A DNA stretch of 64,000 bases from Cupriavidus metallidurans CH34 (GTDB lineage: Bacteria > Pseudomonadota > Gammaproteobacteria > Burkholderiales > Burkholderiaceae), in contig NC_007974.2 of the NCBI RefSeq assembly GCF_000196015.1, positions 1,240,001 through 1,304,000 on the forward strand, read 5' to 3'. The notes beneath the pieces were generated by a model. The model saw only the letters and a list, made by a program, of their open reading frames with translations, was not told the DNA's origin and ran no database searches. A program made the position numbers and the translations under genes. Shown here one piece after another: positions 35,143 to 44,473 of this stretch. Every line of letters starts with the position of its first letter. The first letter of the stretch is position 1.

Positions 35143-36189
35143 CTAGTCGAGTTTGAGTCCGGCGGCGCGGATAACCTCGCCCCAGCGCTGCGTTTCGGTT
35201 GCGGCAAAGGCTGCCAGCGACTTCGCCGTACCGCCCTGAGGGTCAGATGCCAGCGCCTCCATTTGCGCGATCATGGTGGGATCCTTCAGGACTGCATTGG
35301 TCTCGCGATTGAGCCGGTCCACGATGGCCTGCGGTGTCCCGGCCGGCGCCCACAGCGCGCCCCACCCTGCAACTTCGTAGCCCTTGATGCCGAGTTCGTC
35401 GAAGGTCGGAACGTCAGGCAGGACGGACAGCCGTTTGGGCGATGAAACCGCCAGCGCGCGCAGCTTGCCTGCCTTGATATAGGGCAGCGAGGCCGGCAGG
35501 TTGTCGAAGAGCACGGACGTCTGGCCGCCCATTACGTCATTCAGCGCCGCGGCGCTGCCCTTGTACGGCACATGCGTGATCTTGATGCCCGCTCTGGATT
35601 CCAACAGCACGAGCGACATATGCGGACTGGTCGAGTTTCCCGGTGTCGCGACGTCGATCTGTCCCGGCGCGGCCTTGGCCATCGCGATCAGCTCTGCCAG
35701 CGAGGTGGCCTTGTACGACGGATTCACGCTCAGCACGTTCCAGACCTTGCCCATCAGCACGATCGGGACGAAATCCTTCACCGGGTCGTAGCCCAGTTTC
35801 GGATACAGGCTGACGTTCATCGCGTGCGTGGTGTTGGTGCCGTAGAACAGCGTGTAGCCATCCGGCGGCGTCTTGGCGACATAGGCGGCCGCGATATTGC
35901 CCGACGCGCCCGGACGATTCTCCACCACCACCGGCTGGCCGAGCCGTTTGCCGAGCTGGTCAGCCACCCGGCGGGCGCCCACATCGGTACTGCCACCGGG
36001 GGGAAAGCCGAGCACCAGCTTGATGGGCCGGCTCGGATAGTCCGAAGCCGCCTGGCCCGGCACGGGCGTCACGGCTGCCAGGCATACCGTCGCGATGGAC
36101 AAGGCCGTCGGCAACAGGGCAGGCAACGGGCGTAGTGGTCGTAACGGGCGCAACCGGCGCGGCCGCGCATGAACAAGAGATGCATCCAT
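35143..36189 (-). CDS. Bug family tripartite tricarboxylate transporter substrate-binding protein
   Basis: The 348-residue periplasmic receptor has an N-terminal signal peptide (ending about residue 47) and the Bug family blocks YPSRPIKLVLGFPPGGSTDVG, VAKTPPDGYTLFYGTN and FDNLPASLPYIKAGKLRALA. It lies in an operon with an SDR (10-bp gap) and a CMD protein and would deliver the substrate degraded by them. A GAGGAG site precedes the ATG. No TctA/TctB genes are linked. Confidence 0.93.
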   Translation of the reverse strand: MDASLVHARPRRLRPLRPLRPLPALLPTALSIATVCLAAVTPVPGQAASDYPSRPIKLVLGFPPGGSTDVGARRVADQLGKRLGQPVVVENRPGASGNIAAAYVAKTPPDGYTLFYGTNTTHAMNVSLYPKLGYDPVKDFVPIVLMGKVWNVLSVNPSYKATSLAELIAMAKAAPGQIDVATPGNSTSPHMSLVLLESRAGIKITHVPYKGSAAALNDVMGGQTSVLFDNLPASLPYIKAGKLRALAVSSPKRLSVLPDVPTFDELGIKGYEVAGWGALWAPAGTPQAIVDRLNRETNAVLKDPTMIAQMEALASDPQGGTAKSLAAFAATETQRWGEVIRAAGLKLD

Positions 36190-36199
36190 GCAGCGCTCC

Positions 36200-37057
36200 T
36201 CAGGCCGTCAGGGCCACACCGGCGGCCAGTCCGCCGTCCACCTGCAACGCGTGCGCGTTGACGTACGACGATTCGTGCGACATCAGGAACAGGCACGCAT
36301 ACGCCACCTCCCAGCCGGTGCCCTGCCGGCCGAACGGCAGCGCCCCACCGACGCGCGCGGGCCGTCGCGCGGTGGCGGCACGGCCCATCGGCGTGTCCAT
36401 GAGTCCCGGCAACAGGCTGTTGCAGCGGATGCCCTGCTTCTGCCCGGCCATCGCAATGGAACGCGCCAGCGCCACCTGGGCGGCCTTCGACGACTCATAG
36501 GCCGGGTTGCCGCTGCTGTTGCGCAAGGCAGCCAGCGAGGACATCAGCACGATGGAACTACCCGGCTCCATATGGCGCATGGCCTGCTGCGCGAACAGCA
36601 TGTTGCTGCGCACGTTGACGGCGTACTCGCGGTCCCACGTATTGGCGTCCTGCTTATCGATCGGCAAGGCGCTGGAGATGCCCACCACCATGACCAGGCC
36701 GTCGAGACCTCCCATCTGACGAGCTGCGCGCTCGACTAGCGGTGCGATGGTCTCGGCGCGTTCGACATCGGCCACCTCGGCAAAGACGGTCGCACCCAGG
36801 TCCTTCGCCTGCCTGCAGGTCTCCGCCACGGCGGGTTCGGAAATATCGACGCAGGTCAGCGTGGCGCCTTCCCGCGCAAACAGCAGCGAGATCGCGCGGC
36901 CGTTGCCGACGGGCGGGTCCGGATCATCGATGACGCGCTGTCCGGCCCCGACGACGAGAATGCGACGCCCCGCCAGTCGGCCGCCAGCGGGCGGGGTTTG
37001 TCCCAGCGCCTCGTCAAAACATTGCACTTCCGGATGGATCGGGCGTGTCGTGGTCAT
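36200..37057 (-). CDS. SDR family oxidoreductase
   Basis: The 285-residue protein is a classical short-chain dehydrogenase with an altered cofactor loop: VVGAGQRVIDDPDPPVGNG, where the usual TGxxxGxG is lengthened, and the catalytic Tyr-Lys in NPAYESSKAA near residue 190. The C-terminal VDGGLA is typical. A CGGAG site precedes the ATG at 37057. It leads the SDR-Bug-CMD operon and is divergent from the LacI regulator, whose operator-like repeats lie in the 107-bp gap. Confidence 0.9.
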   Translation of the reverse strand: MTTTRPIHPEVQCFDEALGQTPPAGGRLAGRRILVVGAGQRVIDDPDPPVGNGRAISLLFAREGATLTCVDISEPAVAETCRQAKDLGATVFAEVADVERAETIAPLVERAARQMGGLDGLVMVVGISSALPIDKQDANTWDREYAVNVRSNMLFAQQAMRHMEPGSSIVLMSSLAALRNSSGNPAYESSKAAQVALARSIAMAGQKQGIRCNSLLPGLMDTPMGRAATARRPARVGGALPFGRQGTGWEVAYACLFLMSHESSYVNAHALQVDGGLAAGVALTA

Positions 37058-37073
37058 GTTGTCTCCGTTGTAG

Positions 37074-37152
37074 TTCCAGATGTGGAATCGTTTTCCGTGT
37101 GGTATTAATTTACCCAGCAAGGAAATCGGCGTCCAACTGTGGAACGTTTTCA
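37074..37152. promoter_or_regulatory. LacI-type operator pair between SDR operon and LacI gene
   Basis: TGTGGAATCGTTTTC (37081-37095) and TGTGGAACGTTTTC (37138-37151) are direct repeats differing by one inserted base, 57 bp apart. The first overlaps TTCCA-GATG-TGGAA (37074-37087), a perfect inverted repeat. The central CG and flanking GGAA/TTTTC are typical of LacI-family sites. The second copy ends 13 bp before the regulator ATG, suiting autorepression. Confidence 0.55.
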
Positions 37153-37164
37153 TTAGGGAAGACC

Positions 37165-38184
37165 ATGACGGGAAAGGCTTCTGTGCGCGATGTGGCGCAG
37201 GCGGCGGGGGTATCGGTCGGTAGTGTGTCGCGCGTCCTGAACGGCAACGGCTATGCGAGCCAGGAACTGCGCGGCCGCGTGCTGGCCGCGGTGAAAGCAC
37301 TCGACTATGAGCCGAGCTTCGCCGCGCGCCATCTGCGTACCGGGCGCAGTCGAACGGTCGGCTATCTGACAACCGATATCAGCAATCCGCTGCTGGCGGC
37401 CCATTTCAGCGAAGTCGAGCAGCACATGCACGCCGCGGGCTATTCGATGCTGATCGGCACCACGCGGAACCAGCACCACCGCGACCGCCTGCTGGTCGAA
37501 CTGTTCGAGACGCGCCGGCTTGAGGGCATCATCGCGTCACTGAGCATGGAGAGTTCGGACCCGGCCGAAGACCTGTTCGCCAAGGCGGACCTGCCAATCG
37601 TCATCATGGATCGCGAAACGGCATCGCCCAGGGATTGCGTGCTGATCGACCATCGAACCGGACTGAGCCTGGCGGTGCGCTACCTGAAGCAACTCGGCCA
37701 TCGGCGCATTGCGTTCTTCGGGCCAAAGGAGAGCATCCGTCCGGGCCGTGAGAAGCTGCTCGGCTATCAGGAAGGACTGGCCGAGGTCGGGCTTTTATTC
37801 GATCCCGCGCTGGCGTGCACCCTGCCCTCGATGGACTCCTCGCGCGCCGCGATGAAGCAGATGCTGGCGCTGAAGCAACCGCCGACGGCGGTGATCGCGC
37901 TGGGCACGCGCCTGCTTTCAGGGGCGCTCTATGAGGCGCGCAAGGCCGGGCTGGAAGTGCCGCACGATCTGTCCGTCATCGCGCTTGGCACGCCGGAAAC
38001 GCTTGAACTGATGTATCCGCCCCCGACGATGCTCCGCTTCAACACAGCGCTTTCGGCAAAGACCGCGGCGAACCTGATGCTCGACCGGCTCGAAGGCCAC
38101 TACGCTGGCGAGGCGCGGCGCGTGGTGATACCGATGGATCTTATGTTGGGAGAATCGTGCGCACCGGTGCGTCCGGGGCGGTAG
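37165..38184 (+). CDS. LacI family transcriptional regulator
   Basis: The 339-residue protein has an N-terminal LacI helix-turn-helix and hinge (VRDVAQAAGVSVGSVSRVLN, residues 6-25) and a periplasmic-binding-like effector domain (RTVGYLTTDISNPLLA onward). The ATG at 37165 follows AGGGAAG. It is divergent from the SDR-Bug-CMD operon and is probably its substrate-responsive repressor. Convergent with the Fic gene, 35 bp away. Confidence 0.93.
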   Translation: MTGKASVRDVAQAAGVSVGSVSRVLNGNGYASQELRGRVLAAVKALDYEPSFAARHLRTGRSRTVGYLTTDISNPLLAAHFSEVEQHMHAAGYSMLIGTTRNQHHRDRLLVELFETRRLEGIIASLSMESSDPAEDLFAKADLPIVIMDRETASPRDCVLIDHRTGLSLAVRYLKQLGHRRIAFFGPKESIRPGREKLLGYQEGLAEVGLLFDPALACTLPSMDSSRAAMKQMLALKQPPTAVIALGTRLLSGALYEARKAGLEVPHDLSVIALGTPETLELMYPPPTMLRFNTALSAKTAANLMLDRLEGHYAGEARRVVIPMDLMLGESCAPVRPGR

Positions 38185-38219
38185 CGTGCCCAGTACGCCC
38201 GGAATGTCAGTCCGCGAAT

Positions 38220-39374
38220 TCAGCGATTGCCGTCGCCGCGCGTGGCAGGAGCGCCTGGCACATCGTTCAACTCGTAGCTGGTGCTTCGGCCGCCCGCCGC
38301 CGCCTTGCGCAGCATCCCCCGCTCGACCAGATCGTTAAGGTCCCGCAGCGCGGTATCGCTGGAGCATTTGGCGATGGCCGCCCATTTGCTGCTCGTGAGC
38401 TTGCCGTCGAATCCGTCCAGCAACCGGTTCAACACCTTGATCTGCCGGGCGTTGAGCGCCTGCGTGCCCCAGTGCTGCCAGAAGCGCGACTTGGCCAGGA
38501 CGTCGTCGAGCGTGACCTGCGCTTGATCCACCGCGCGGTGCAACGTTTCAAGGAACCATGACAACCACGGCGTGACGTCCATCGCGTCCTTCTGCGTCCG
38601 TTCGAGGATGTCGTAGTACGCGTTGCGTTCGCGCTGGATCTGGGCCGACAGGCTGTAGAAGCGTTGCGTGCTGCCGTCGGCCCGCGCCAGCATCAGATCG
38701 CCGATGGCGCGCGCGATACGGCCATTGCCATCGTCGAACGGGTGCAGTGTCACGAACCACAGGTGAGCAAGGCCGGCGCGGATCAACGGGGCTTCACCAG
38801 ACGGGGCGTTGATCCACGCCAGGAAACGGTCTGTCTCCGCTGGCAGACGTTCGGCGGGCGGCGCTTCGAAATGCACGCGCTGTCGGCCGATCGGGCCGGA
38901 AACCACCTGCATGGGCCCCGCCGAGTCGTCGCGCCAGTGGGCGACGTTGATCCGCGACAGGCCCGAGTAGCCGGTTGGAAACAGCGCCGCGTGCCAGCCG
39001 AACAGCCGCGCCTGGGTCACCGGCGCCTGGCTGTTGGTGGTGGCGTCCAGCACCATTTCGACGACGCCATCGACATGTCGATCGACGGGCGCCAGCGCGC
39101 CGATTTCAACACCGAGCCGTCGTGCGATGGACGAGCGCACCGAATGCACGCTGAGATGCTCGCCCTCGATTTCACTGGTCTTGACTACGTCGTCGGTCAG
39201 CGCCGCCAGGCACGCCTGGTCCCGCAGCCCCATGCCGAGGTCTGCCAGTCTCCCCATCAACATGCCTTGGGCGCGACTGACCTCGGCCATCTGGGAGGCT
39301 AGCGCGCCGAGGTCGTAGCGCCAGTTGGGCCAGTCGGGGGCTTGCCAGATATAGGTATATTCGCCGCGATTCAT
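38220..39374 (-). CDS. Fic family protein (DUF4172-Fic-winged helix)
   Basis: The 384-residue protein begins with a DUF4172 domain (YIWQAPDWPNWRYDLGAL), carries the inhibitory helix motif TSEIEG near residues 65-70 (consensus S/T-xxx-E-G/N), the complete Fic active site HPFDDGNGRIAR near 213-224 and a C-terminal winged helix (about 320-375). It would transfer AMP from ATP to a target protein, with the inhibitory glutamate limiting activity. The C-terminal DNA-binding domain suggests autoregulation through the repeated ATTC-N-CCGCA motifs upstream. No separate antitoxin gene is adjacent. Confidence 0.92.
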   Translation of the reverse strand: MNRGEYTYIWQAPDWPNWRYDLGALASQMAEVSRAQGMLMGRLADLGMGLRDQACLAALTDDVVKTSEIEGEHLSVHSVRSSIARRLGVEIGALAPVDRHVDGVVEMVLDATTNSQAPVTQARLFGWHAALFPTGYSGLSRINVAHWRDDSAGPMQVVSGPIGRQRVHFEAPPAERLPAETDRFLAWINAPSGEAPLIRAGLAHLWFVTLHPFDDGNGRIARAIGDLMLARADGSTQRFYSLSAQIQRERNAYYDILERTQKDAMDVTPWLSWFLETLHRAVDQAQVTLDDVLAKSRFWQHWGTQALNARQIKVLNRLLDGFDGKLTSSKWAAIAKCSSDTALRDLNDLVERGMLRKAAAGGRSTSYELNDVPGAPATRGDGNR

Positions 39375-39390
39375 GCGGGGATTATGGCCG

Positions 39391-39456
39391 GCATTCACCG
39401 CATGGACAAGATATTCGCCGCACAAGTTGCGGTGAATATTGCTGTCATTCCCCGCA
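39391..39456. promoter_or_regulatory. Cluster of ATTC-N-CCGCA motifs upstream of Fic gene, putative operator
   Basis: ATTCACCGCAT (39393-39403), ATATTCGCCGCA (39411-39422), its inverted partner TGCGGTGAATAT (39428-39439) and ATTCCCCGCAA (39447-39457) lie just before the Fic start. The middle two form an inverted repeat with a 5-bp spacer, matching at 11 of 12 positions. A further copy falls inside the first codons. The winged helix of the Fic protein is the likely reader. Confidence 0.5.
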
Positions 39457-39529
39457 AATCGTCTGGATGAGGCATCAAAATGTCTATTGATCCGCTTTTT
39501 GAGCATGAAGGCGAGGCGCGTCCCAGGGC

Positions 39530-41017
39530 TCAGGACCATCCACCTCCCAGCGCCCGGAACGCCGACACCGCCGCCCGTGCATTATCCGCCTGCACCCTTG
39601 CCTGCTGGTCGCGTGCAGCCAGCAATTGCCGGTCTTCGTCCAGCACTTCATAGAGGCTGACCACCCCGCCCTTGTAGGCATCCTCGGATGCGTTTCGCGC
39701 GCGCTCATGCGCACGGATCTCTACGGCCAGTTCGCGGTTTTGCGATTCGAGCTGCGCCAGCGAGATCAATGCGTTTTCGACGTCCTCGGTGGCCTGCAGC
39801 ATCGACTTGCGATAGCTGGCCAACGCTTCGGCATTGGCGCCCTTGGCCTGCGCGACTTCCGCATTGACCCGGCCGAAATCGAACAGCCGCCAGCGCAGCC
39901 CAGCCGCCGCCGCAGGCTGGAAGGCCTGCGCGGTGAACAGCTTGCCGGCGGACAGGCTTTCGAATCCAAGCAATGCCGATAGCGAAACCTTCGGGTAGTA
40001 CTCCGCCGTGGCCACGCCAATGCGCGCACTCGACGCCGCAAGCCTGCGTTCGGCGGCAATGACGTCTGGGCGACGTTCCAGCAGGTTTGCCGGACCCTGT
40101 GCCAAGGCGACTTGTGGCACCGCCTGCGTTTCGTGCTTCGAATCGCGCAACTCGGCTGCGTAGGTGCCCGGTTGCGCGCCCATCAGGACGTCGAGGCGAT
40201 TAAGCTGCGTTTCCAGTTCGATCTGCAGCGGCGGAATCGTGACGCGCGTCTGCGAGAGTTGGGCCTCGGCCTGCGCCTGCTCGCGCTCCGCCCCGATGCC
40301 ATCGGCCAACCGCAAACGCACGAGATCAAGCAGGCGCTGGTTGGTCTCGACCTGTTGCTGCGCGATGGCGATGCGAGCCTGAGCCCCCCGCACACGGAAG
40401 TAGGCGTCCGCCGCCTCCGCTGCCACGAGAATCCGAACGCCCATGTGGTTCGCCTCTGCCGCCTGCAGTTCGGCATTGGCCGCCTCGGCACCGCGCCGCA
40501 GCCCGCCAGCGATGTCGATTTCCCACGTGGCCGCAGCGCCCACCGAATAGAGCGTCTGGTTGCGGTCATATCCGGGGAATGTGCTGCCGATCTTGCCCAG
40601 CGGGCTTTGTACGGATTGATGCAGCTTGGTCACGTCGCTATAGGCATTGCCTTGCGGAAGCAACTCGGCCCCAGCGAAGTTGGCGGCGGCACGGGCCTGC
40701 GCCACGCGGGCAATTGACGCCGCCATGTCGAGATTCTGTTCAAGGGCCCGCTCGACGATCTTTGTCAGCACCGGGTCCTGGAAGCCGGCCCACCACGTAT
40801 CCAGCGCCACCGGTTCGCGCGCGTCGTTGATCGCTGCCACGTCGGCGGCGTGCTGGTACTGCGTCGGCATCTCGCTATCCGGCGTGCGGTAGTCAGGGCC
40901 GACCGCGCAGGCGGCCATGCCCAGTGCAGCGAGTGTGGCGGCGGCCAGGGCCACGGCGCGCGCGGTACGTTTAACCAGTCCTTGGGCATGGGTGCCGGGA
41001 AGTGCTTTCGATGCCAT
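39530..41017 (-). CDS. Efflux transporter outer-membrane factor (NodT family lipoprotein)
   Basis: The 495-residue lipoprotein has a long signal peptide with lipobox MAAC near residues 34-37, followed by AVGPDYRTP, the standard start of NodT/OprM proteins, and the two-fold repeated helical barrel (RRPDVIAAERRLAASSARIG). It is the channel for a tripartite pump whose adaptor and MFS transporter lie on the divergent side with the HxlR regulator. Coding sense opposite to those genes suggests a shared divergent control region. Confidence 0.93.
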   Translation of the reverse strand: MASKALPGTHAQGLVKRTARAVALAAATLAALGMAACAVGPDYRTPDSEMPTQYQHAADVAAINDAREPVALDTWWAGFQDPVLTKIVERALEQNLDMAASIARVAQARAAANFAGAELLPQGNAYSDVTKLHQSVQSPLGKIGSTFPGYDRNQTLYSVGAAATWEIDIAGGLRRGAEAANAELQAAEANHMGVRILVAAEAADAYFRVRGAQARIAIAQQQVETNQRLLDLVRLRLADGIGAEREQAQAEAQLSQTRVTIPPLQIELETQLNRLDVLMGAQPGTYAAELRDSKHETQAVPQVALAQGPANLLERRPDVIAAERRLAASSARIGVATAEYYPKVSLSALLGFESLSAGKLFTAQAFQPAAAAGLRWRLFDFGRVNAEVAQAKGANAEALASYRKSMLQATEDVENALISLAQLESQNRELAVEIRAHERARNASEDAYKGGVVSLYEVLDEDRQLLAARDQQARVQADNARAAVSAFRALGGGWS

Positions 41018-41076
41018 CTCGATTCCTTTCGTCAGTTCTCATGCAGCGGTTCTCGAAACTGTTTCTTGCATGATGA

Positions 41077-41113
41077 TAGTTGCTAGCCTAGACTAACTTT
41101 CATATTGATAGCA
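41077..41113. promoter_or_regulatory. Possible HxlR operator between OMF and HxlR genes
   Basis: This AT-rich stretch of the 122-bp divergent gap contains GATAGTTGCTAG and GATAGCAAC, partial inverted copies of a GATAGYWRC-like motif, next to AGTTGCTAG/TAGACTAACT. HxlR regulators bind such imperfect dyads beside their own start. Match quality is moderate. Confidence 0.35.
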
Positions 41114-41139
41114 ACGTCTTTTTTCGAGGACGGACTGCC

Positions 41140-41673
41140 ATGTTCAGAAAGTCACATCGCAATGCGCCCTGCCCAATGGCACGTGGCATCGAACGTGTCG
41201 GAGACCCCTGGACCTTCCTGATCCTGCGTGAGGCGTTCTACGGCACGACCCGCTTCGACGAGTTCCAGAAAGTGCTTGGCATCGCGCCGAACATGCTGAC
41301 GCGACGACTGAACAGTCTGGTGGACGACGGGCTGCTGACCCGACGCCAGTACAGCGCCCACCCGCCCCGCGACGAATACCTGCTGACCGATCTCGGGCGC
41401 GATTTCCGTCCCGTGCTGCTGGCCCTGCTGGCATGGGGGAGTCGCCACTTCTCACAGGAGGGCGAACTGGTACGTCTCATGGATCGCCGCACCGGCCACC
41501 CGGTGGAATTCGCGCTGGTGGATACGGCCACCGGCACCCCCATCACCGCATCCGATCACTACCTCGCGCCGGGCCCCGCCGCGGGTCCGGGCCTGCGCGC
41601 GCGCCTGGAACGCGCCGCTCAGCATCAGCAATCCGATTCGAATACCACCGCGCCCACGATGGGCGCGTGCTAA
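41140..41673 (+). CDS. HxlR family transcriptional regulator
   Basis: The 177-residue protein has the HxlR winged helix: CPMARGIERVGDPWTFLILR, with the family cysteine at residue 11, and then RFDEFQKVLGIAPNMLTRRL and LVDDGLLTRRQY. A C-terminal extension of about 70 residues is poorly conserved. It starts a cluster with an EmrA-type adaptor (24-bp gap) and a DHA2 pump, divergent from the outer-membrane factor, and probably represses all of them, releasing on a toxic compound or oxidant sensed through the cysteine. Confidence 0.92.
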   Translation: MFRKSHRNAPCPMARGIERVGDPWTFLILREAFYGTTRFDEFQKVLGIAPNMLTRRLNSLVDDGLLTRRQYSAHPPRDEYLLTDLGRDFRPVLLALLAWGSRHFSQEGELVRLMDRRTGHPVEFALVDTATGTPITASDHYLAPGPAAGPGLRARLERAAQHQQSDSNTTAPTMGAC

Positions 41674-41696
41674 CCATGGAACCACGGAGCACAGTC

Positions 41697-42839
41697 ATGA
41701 CAAGCACCACCACCGCGAGCCGCGCCCCCGCCGAGGCCGCTCCATCCACGGCAGCCCCGGCCAGGCGTGGCACCAACCGGCGGGCGTTGCTGATACGCGG
41801 CGCGGGCGCCTTGCTCGTCGTGACAGCCGCGGGATACGGCTATCACTGGTGGACTGATTCACGCTTCACCGAAGAGACCGACGACGCCTACGTAGGCGGT
41901 GACGTGACGCTGATTGCCGCGAAGGTGCCGGGCTATGTCGCGGAGGTTCTGGTGACCGACAATCAGCAGGTGCACGCGGGAGATCTGCTGGCACGCATCG
42001 ACGACCGCGACTATCGCGCAGCGCTGGCCAAGGCGGAGGGCGCAGTCGCGTCCGAGCAGGCGCTGATCGCCAATCTCGATGCACGGGAAAAACTGCAGCA
42101 GGCGGTGATCGCCGAGGCCCGCGCCGGTGTGGCGGCGGTGGATGCGGAAACCAAGCGGGCGCGCGACGACCAGGCGCGCTATGCCAGTCTGGTCGAGAAA
42201 TCGGCGGTCTCGATCCAAAGCTCTCAGAAGGCCGATGCCGACTACAAGCAATCGGTCGCCAACGGCCAGAAAGCGAAGGCCAGCGCGGAAGCCGCCCTGC
42301 GCCAACTCGATGTGATCGCCACGCAAAGGCAGCAGGCGCAGGCATCGCTGACCCAGGCGATTGCCGAGCGCGACATCGCCCGACTCAATCTTGGCTACAC
42401 CGAACTTCGCGCGCCAGTCGACGGCACCGTGGGCAACCGCCGCGCGCGCGTCGGCGTCTACGCGCCTAACGGCGGCCAGTTGCTGTCGATCGTGCCGGCA
42501 CGCGGACTCTGGGTCGATGCCAATTTCAAGGAGGGCCAGCTTGCACATATGCGGCCCGGCATGCGTGCCACGATCGTGGCCGACGTGATGCCCGGCAAGG
42601 TCTTCCACGGCCGCGTCGAAAGCCTGGCACCGGCCACGGGCGCGCAGTTCAGCGTGCTGCCTCCGGAGAACGCCACCGGCAACTTCACGAAGATCGTGCA
42701 GCGCGTGCCGGTGCGGATCGTGCTGGATGACGAAGATGCCAGGCTCGGCACCCTGCGCCCGGGCCTGTCGGTGGTGGCGGAAGTCGATACGAAGGCCGCA
42801 AAGGTGGTGACGGCAGACACCGCAGCGAGCAAGTCATGA
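41697..42839 (+). CDS. EmrA/HlyD family periplasmic adaptor
   Basis: The 380-residue adaptor has one N-terminal membrane helix (about residues 30-50, after a polar tail), the ETDDAYVGGDVTLIAAKVPG block typical of EmrA, a long coiled-coil (about 95-220) and the second lipoyl half and barrel (LGYTELRAPVDGTVGNRRAR). The ATG at 41697 has GGAG 8 nt upstream; the earlier ATG at 41676 has none. It overlaps the MFS pump gene by 4 nt (ATGA), so the two are translationally coupled partners. Confidence 0.92.
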   Translation: MTSTTTASRAPAEAAPSTAAPARRGTNRRALLIRGAGALLVVTAAGYGYHWWTDSRFTEETDDAYVGGDVTLIAAKVPGYVAEVLVTDNQQVHAGDLLARIDDRDYRAALAKAEGAVASEQALIANLDAREKLQQAVIAEARAGVAAVDAETKRARDDQARYASLVEKSAVSIQSSQKADADYKQSVANGQKAKASAEAALRQLDVIATQRQQAQASLTQAIAERDIARLNLGYTELRAPVDGTVGNRRARVGVYAPNGGQLLSIVPARGLWVDANFKEGQLAHMRPGMRATIVADVMPGKVFHGRVESLAPATGAQFSVLPPENATGNFTKIVQRVPVRIVLDDEDARLGTLRPGLSVVAEVDTKAAKVVTADTAASKS

Positions 42840-44473
42840 GCGCCGACGTCAGCACGCCTTCCGCCGCGCAGGCGTCATCGGTTCCACCCGTAGCGCCACC
42901 CGTCTCCCCGATACACTCGCCCGGCGAACTGCCGATGGGAGCGCGGGTGTTCGCCTTTGCCTCGATGTGCGTGGGCATGTTTATCGCCCTGCTGGACATC
43001 CAGATCGTCTCCGCGTCGCTGCGTGATATTGGCGGTGGGCTGTCCGCTGGCGCGGACGAGACGGTGTGGGTCCAGACCGCCTACCTGATCGCCGAGATCA
43101 TCGTCATCCCCCTATCAGGCTGGCTCGCGCGCGTCATGTCCACGCGCTGGCTGTTTGCCGCATCAGCCGCCGGATTCACGGCTACCAGCCTGCTCTGCGG
43201 CATCGCGTGGAATATCCAGAGCATGATCGCCTTCCGCGCGGCGCAGGGCTTTCTGGGCGGATCGATGATCCCGATGGTCTTCACCACCGTCTTCGCGTTC
43301 TTCCAGGGACGTCAGCGTGTGGCCGCCGCCGCGATCATCGGTGGTCTGGCGTCGCTGGCCCCCACCCTTGGCCCAACCATCGGCGGCTGGATCACCGACA
43401 ATTTTTCGTGGCACTGGCTGTTTTTCATCAACCTGGTGCCGGGGATCTTCGTGACGATCGCGGTGCCGGCGCTGGTCAAGATCGACGAGCCCGACTGGTC
43501 GCTGCTCAAGGGGGCGGACTACCTCGGCATCGTACTGATGGCGCTGTTTCTTGGCTGTCTCGAGTACACCCTGGAGGAAGGCCCCCGCTGGGACTGGCTG
43601 GGCGACCGGACGATCCTGACCACGGCCTGGATCTCCGGGCTGGCCGGCATTGGTTTCCTGTGGCGTTCGCTCACGTACAAGAACCCGGTGGTAGATCTAC
43701 GCGCGCTGAAGGACATCAACTTCGCGCTCGGATGTTTCTTCTCGTTTGTGGTCGGCATCGGAATTTTCGCGACGATATATCTGACGCCGCTGTTCCTGGG
43801 TCAGGTACGCGGATTCAGCGCCCTGCAGATCGGGCTGGCGATCTTCTCGACGGGCCTGTTCCAGGTGCTATCGATACCGTTCTATGCCTACCTGGCGAAC
43901 CGCGTGGATCTACGCTGGCTGCTGATGTTCGGCCTCGCCCTGTTTGCGCTATCGATGTGGAATTTCGCGCCAATCACGCACGACTGGGGCGGCGCGGAAC
44001 TGCTGTTTCCGCAGGCGTTGCGGGGTATGGCGCAGCAGTTCGCCGTGGCGCCCACCGTTACGCTGACGCTTGGCGGCTTACCGCCGGCACGGCTCAAGCT
44101 GGCATCCGGGCTATTCAACCTGATGCGCAACCTGGGCGGGGCCATCGGTATTGCCGCCTGCGCGACGATCCTCAACGACCGGACCAACCTGCACTTCCTG
44201 CGTCTGGCGGAACACCTGAACATTCGCAACGAGTCCATGGCCGCTTTCCTCAACGAGGCAACCACGCACGCGGTGACGATGAACAACGAGATCAGTGATG
44301 GCAACGCGGCCGCCCTGAAGCAACTCTGGGCGCTGACGATGCGCGAGGCCCACACGCTGACCTACGCCGATGCGTTCCTCGCGATCTTTGTGTGTTTTGT
44401 CATCGCGGTTCCAATGGTCGTGCTAATGCGAAAGGTTGCGCCCCCGAGCGCGCCGTCTGCGGATGCCCATTGA
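42836..44473 (+). CDS. DHA2 family MFS multidrug efflux transporter (EmrB-like)
   Basis: The 545-residue protein has the 14-helix DHA2 arrangement with the conserved motif VQTAYLIAEIIVIPLSGWLARVMSTR (first-loop motif A region, split around SGWLARVMSTRW), motif C near GPTIGGWI and LALFALSMW later. It is the proton-driven pump of a tripartite EmrAB-OMF system for hydrophobic toxicants. It is coupled to the adaptor gene and ends before the 11-bp tandem repeat. Substrate not deducible. Confidence 0.93.
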   Translation: MSADVSTPSAAQASSVPPVAPPVSPIHSPGELPMGARVFAFASMCVGMFIALLDIQIVSASLRDIGGGLSAGADETVWVQTAYLIAEIIVIPLSGWLARVMSTRWLFAASAAGFTATSLLCGIAWNIQSMIAFRAAQGFLGGSMIPMVFTTVFAFFQGRQRVAAAAIIGGLASLAPTLGPTIGGWITDNFSWHWLFFINLVPGIFVTIAVPALVKIDEPDWSLLKGADYLGIVLMALFLGCLEYTLEEGPRWDWLGDRTILTTAWISGLAGIGFLWRSLTYKNPVVDLRALKDINFALGCFFSFVVGIGIFATIYLTPLFLGQVRGFSALQIGLAIFSTGLFQVLSIPFYAYLANRVDLRWLLMFGLALFALSMWNFAPITHDWGGAELLFPQALRGMAQQFAVAPTVTLTLGGLPPARLKLASGLFNLMRNLGGAIGIAACATILNDRTNLHFLRLAEHLNIRNESMAAFLNEATTHAVTMNNEISDGNAAALKQLWALTMREAHTLTYADAFLAIFVCFVIAVPMVVLMRKVAPPSAPSADAH

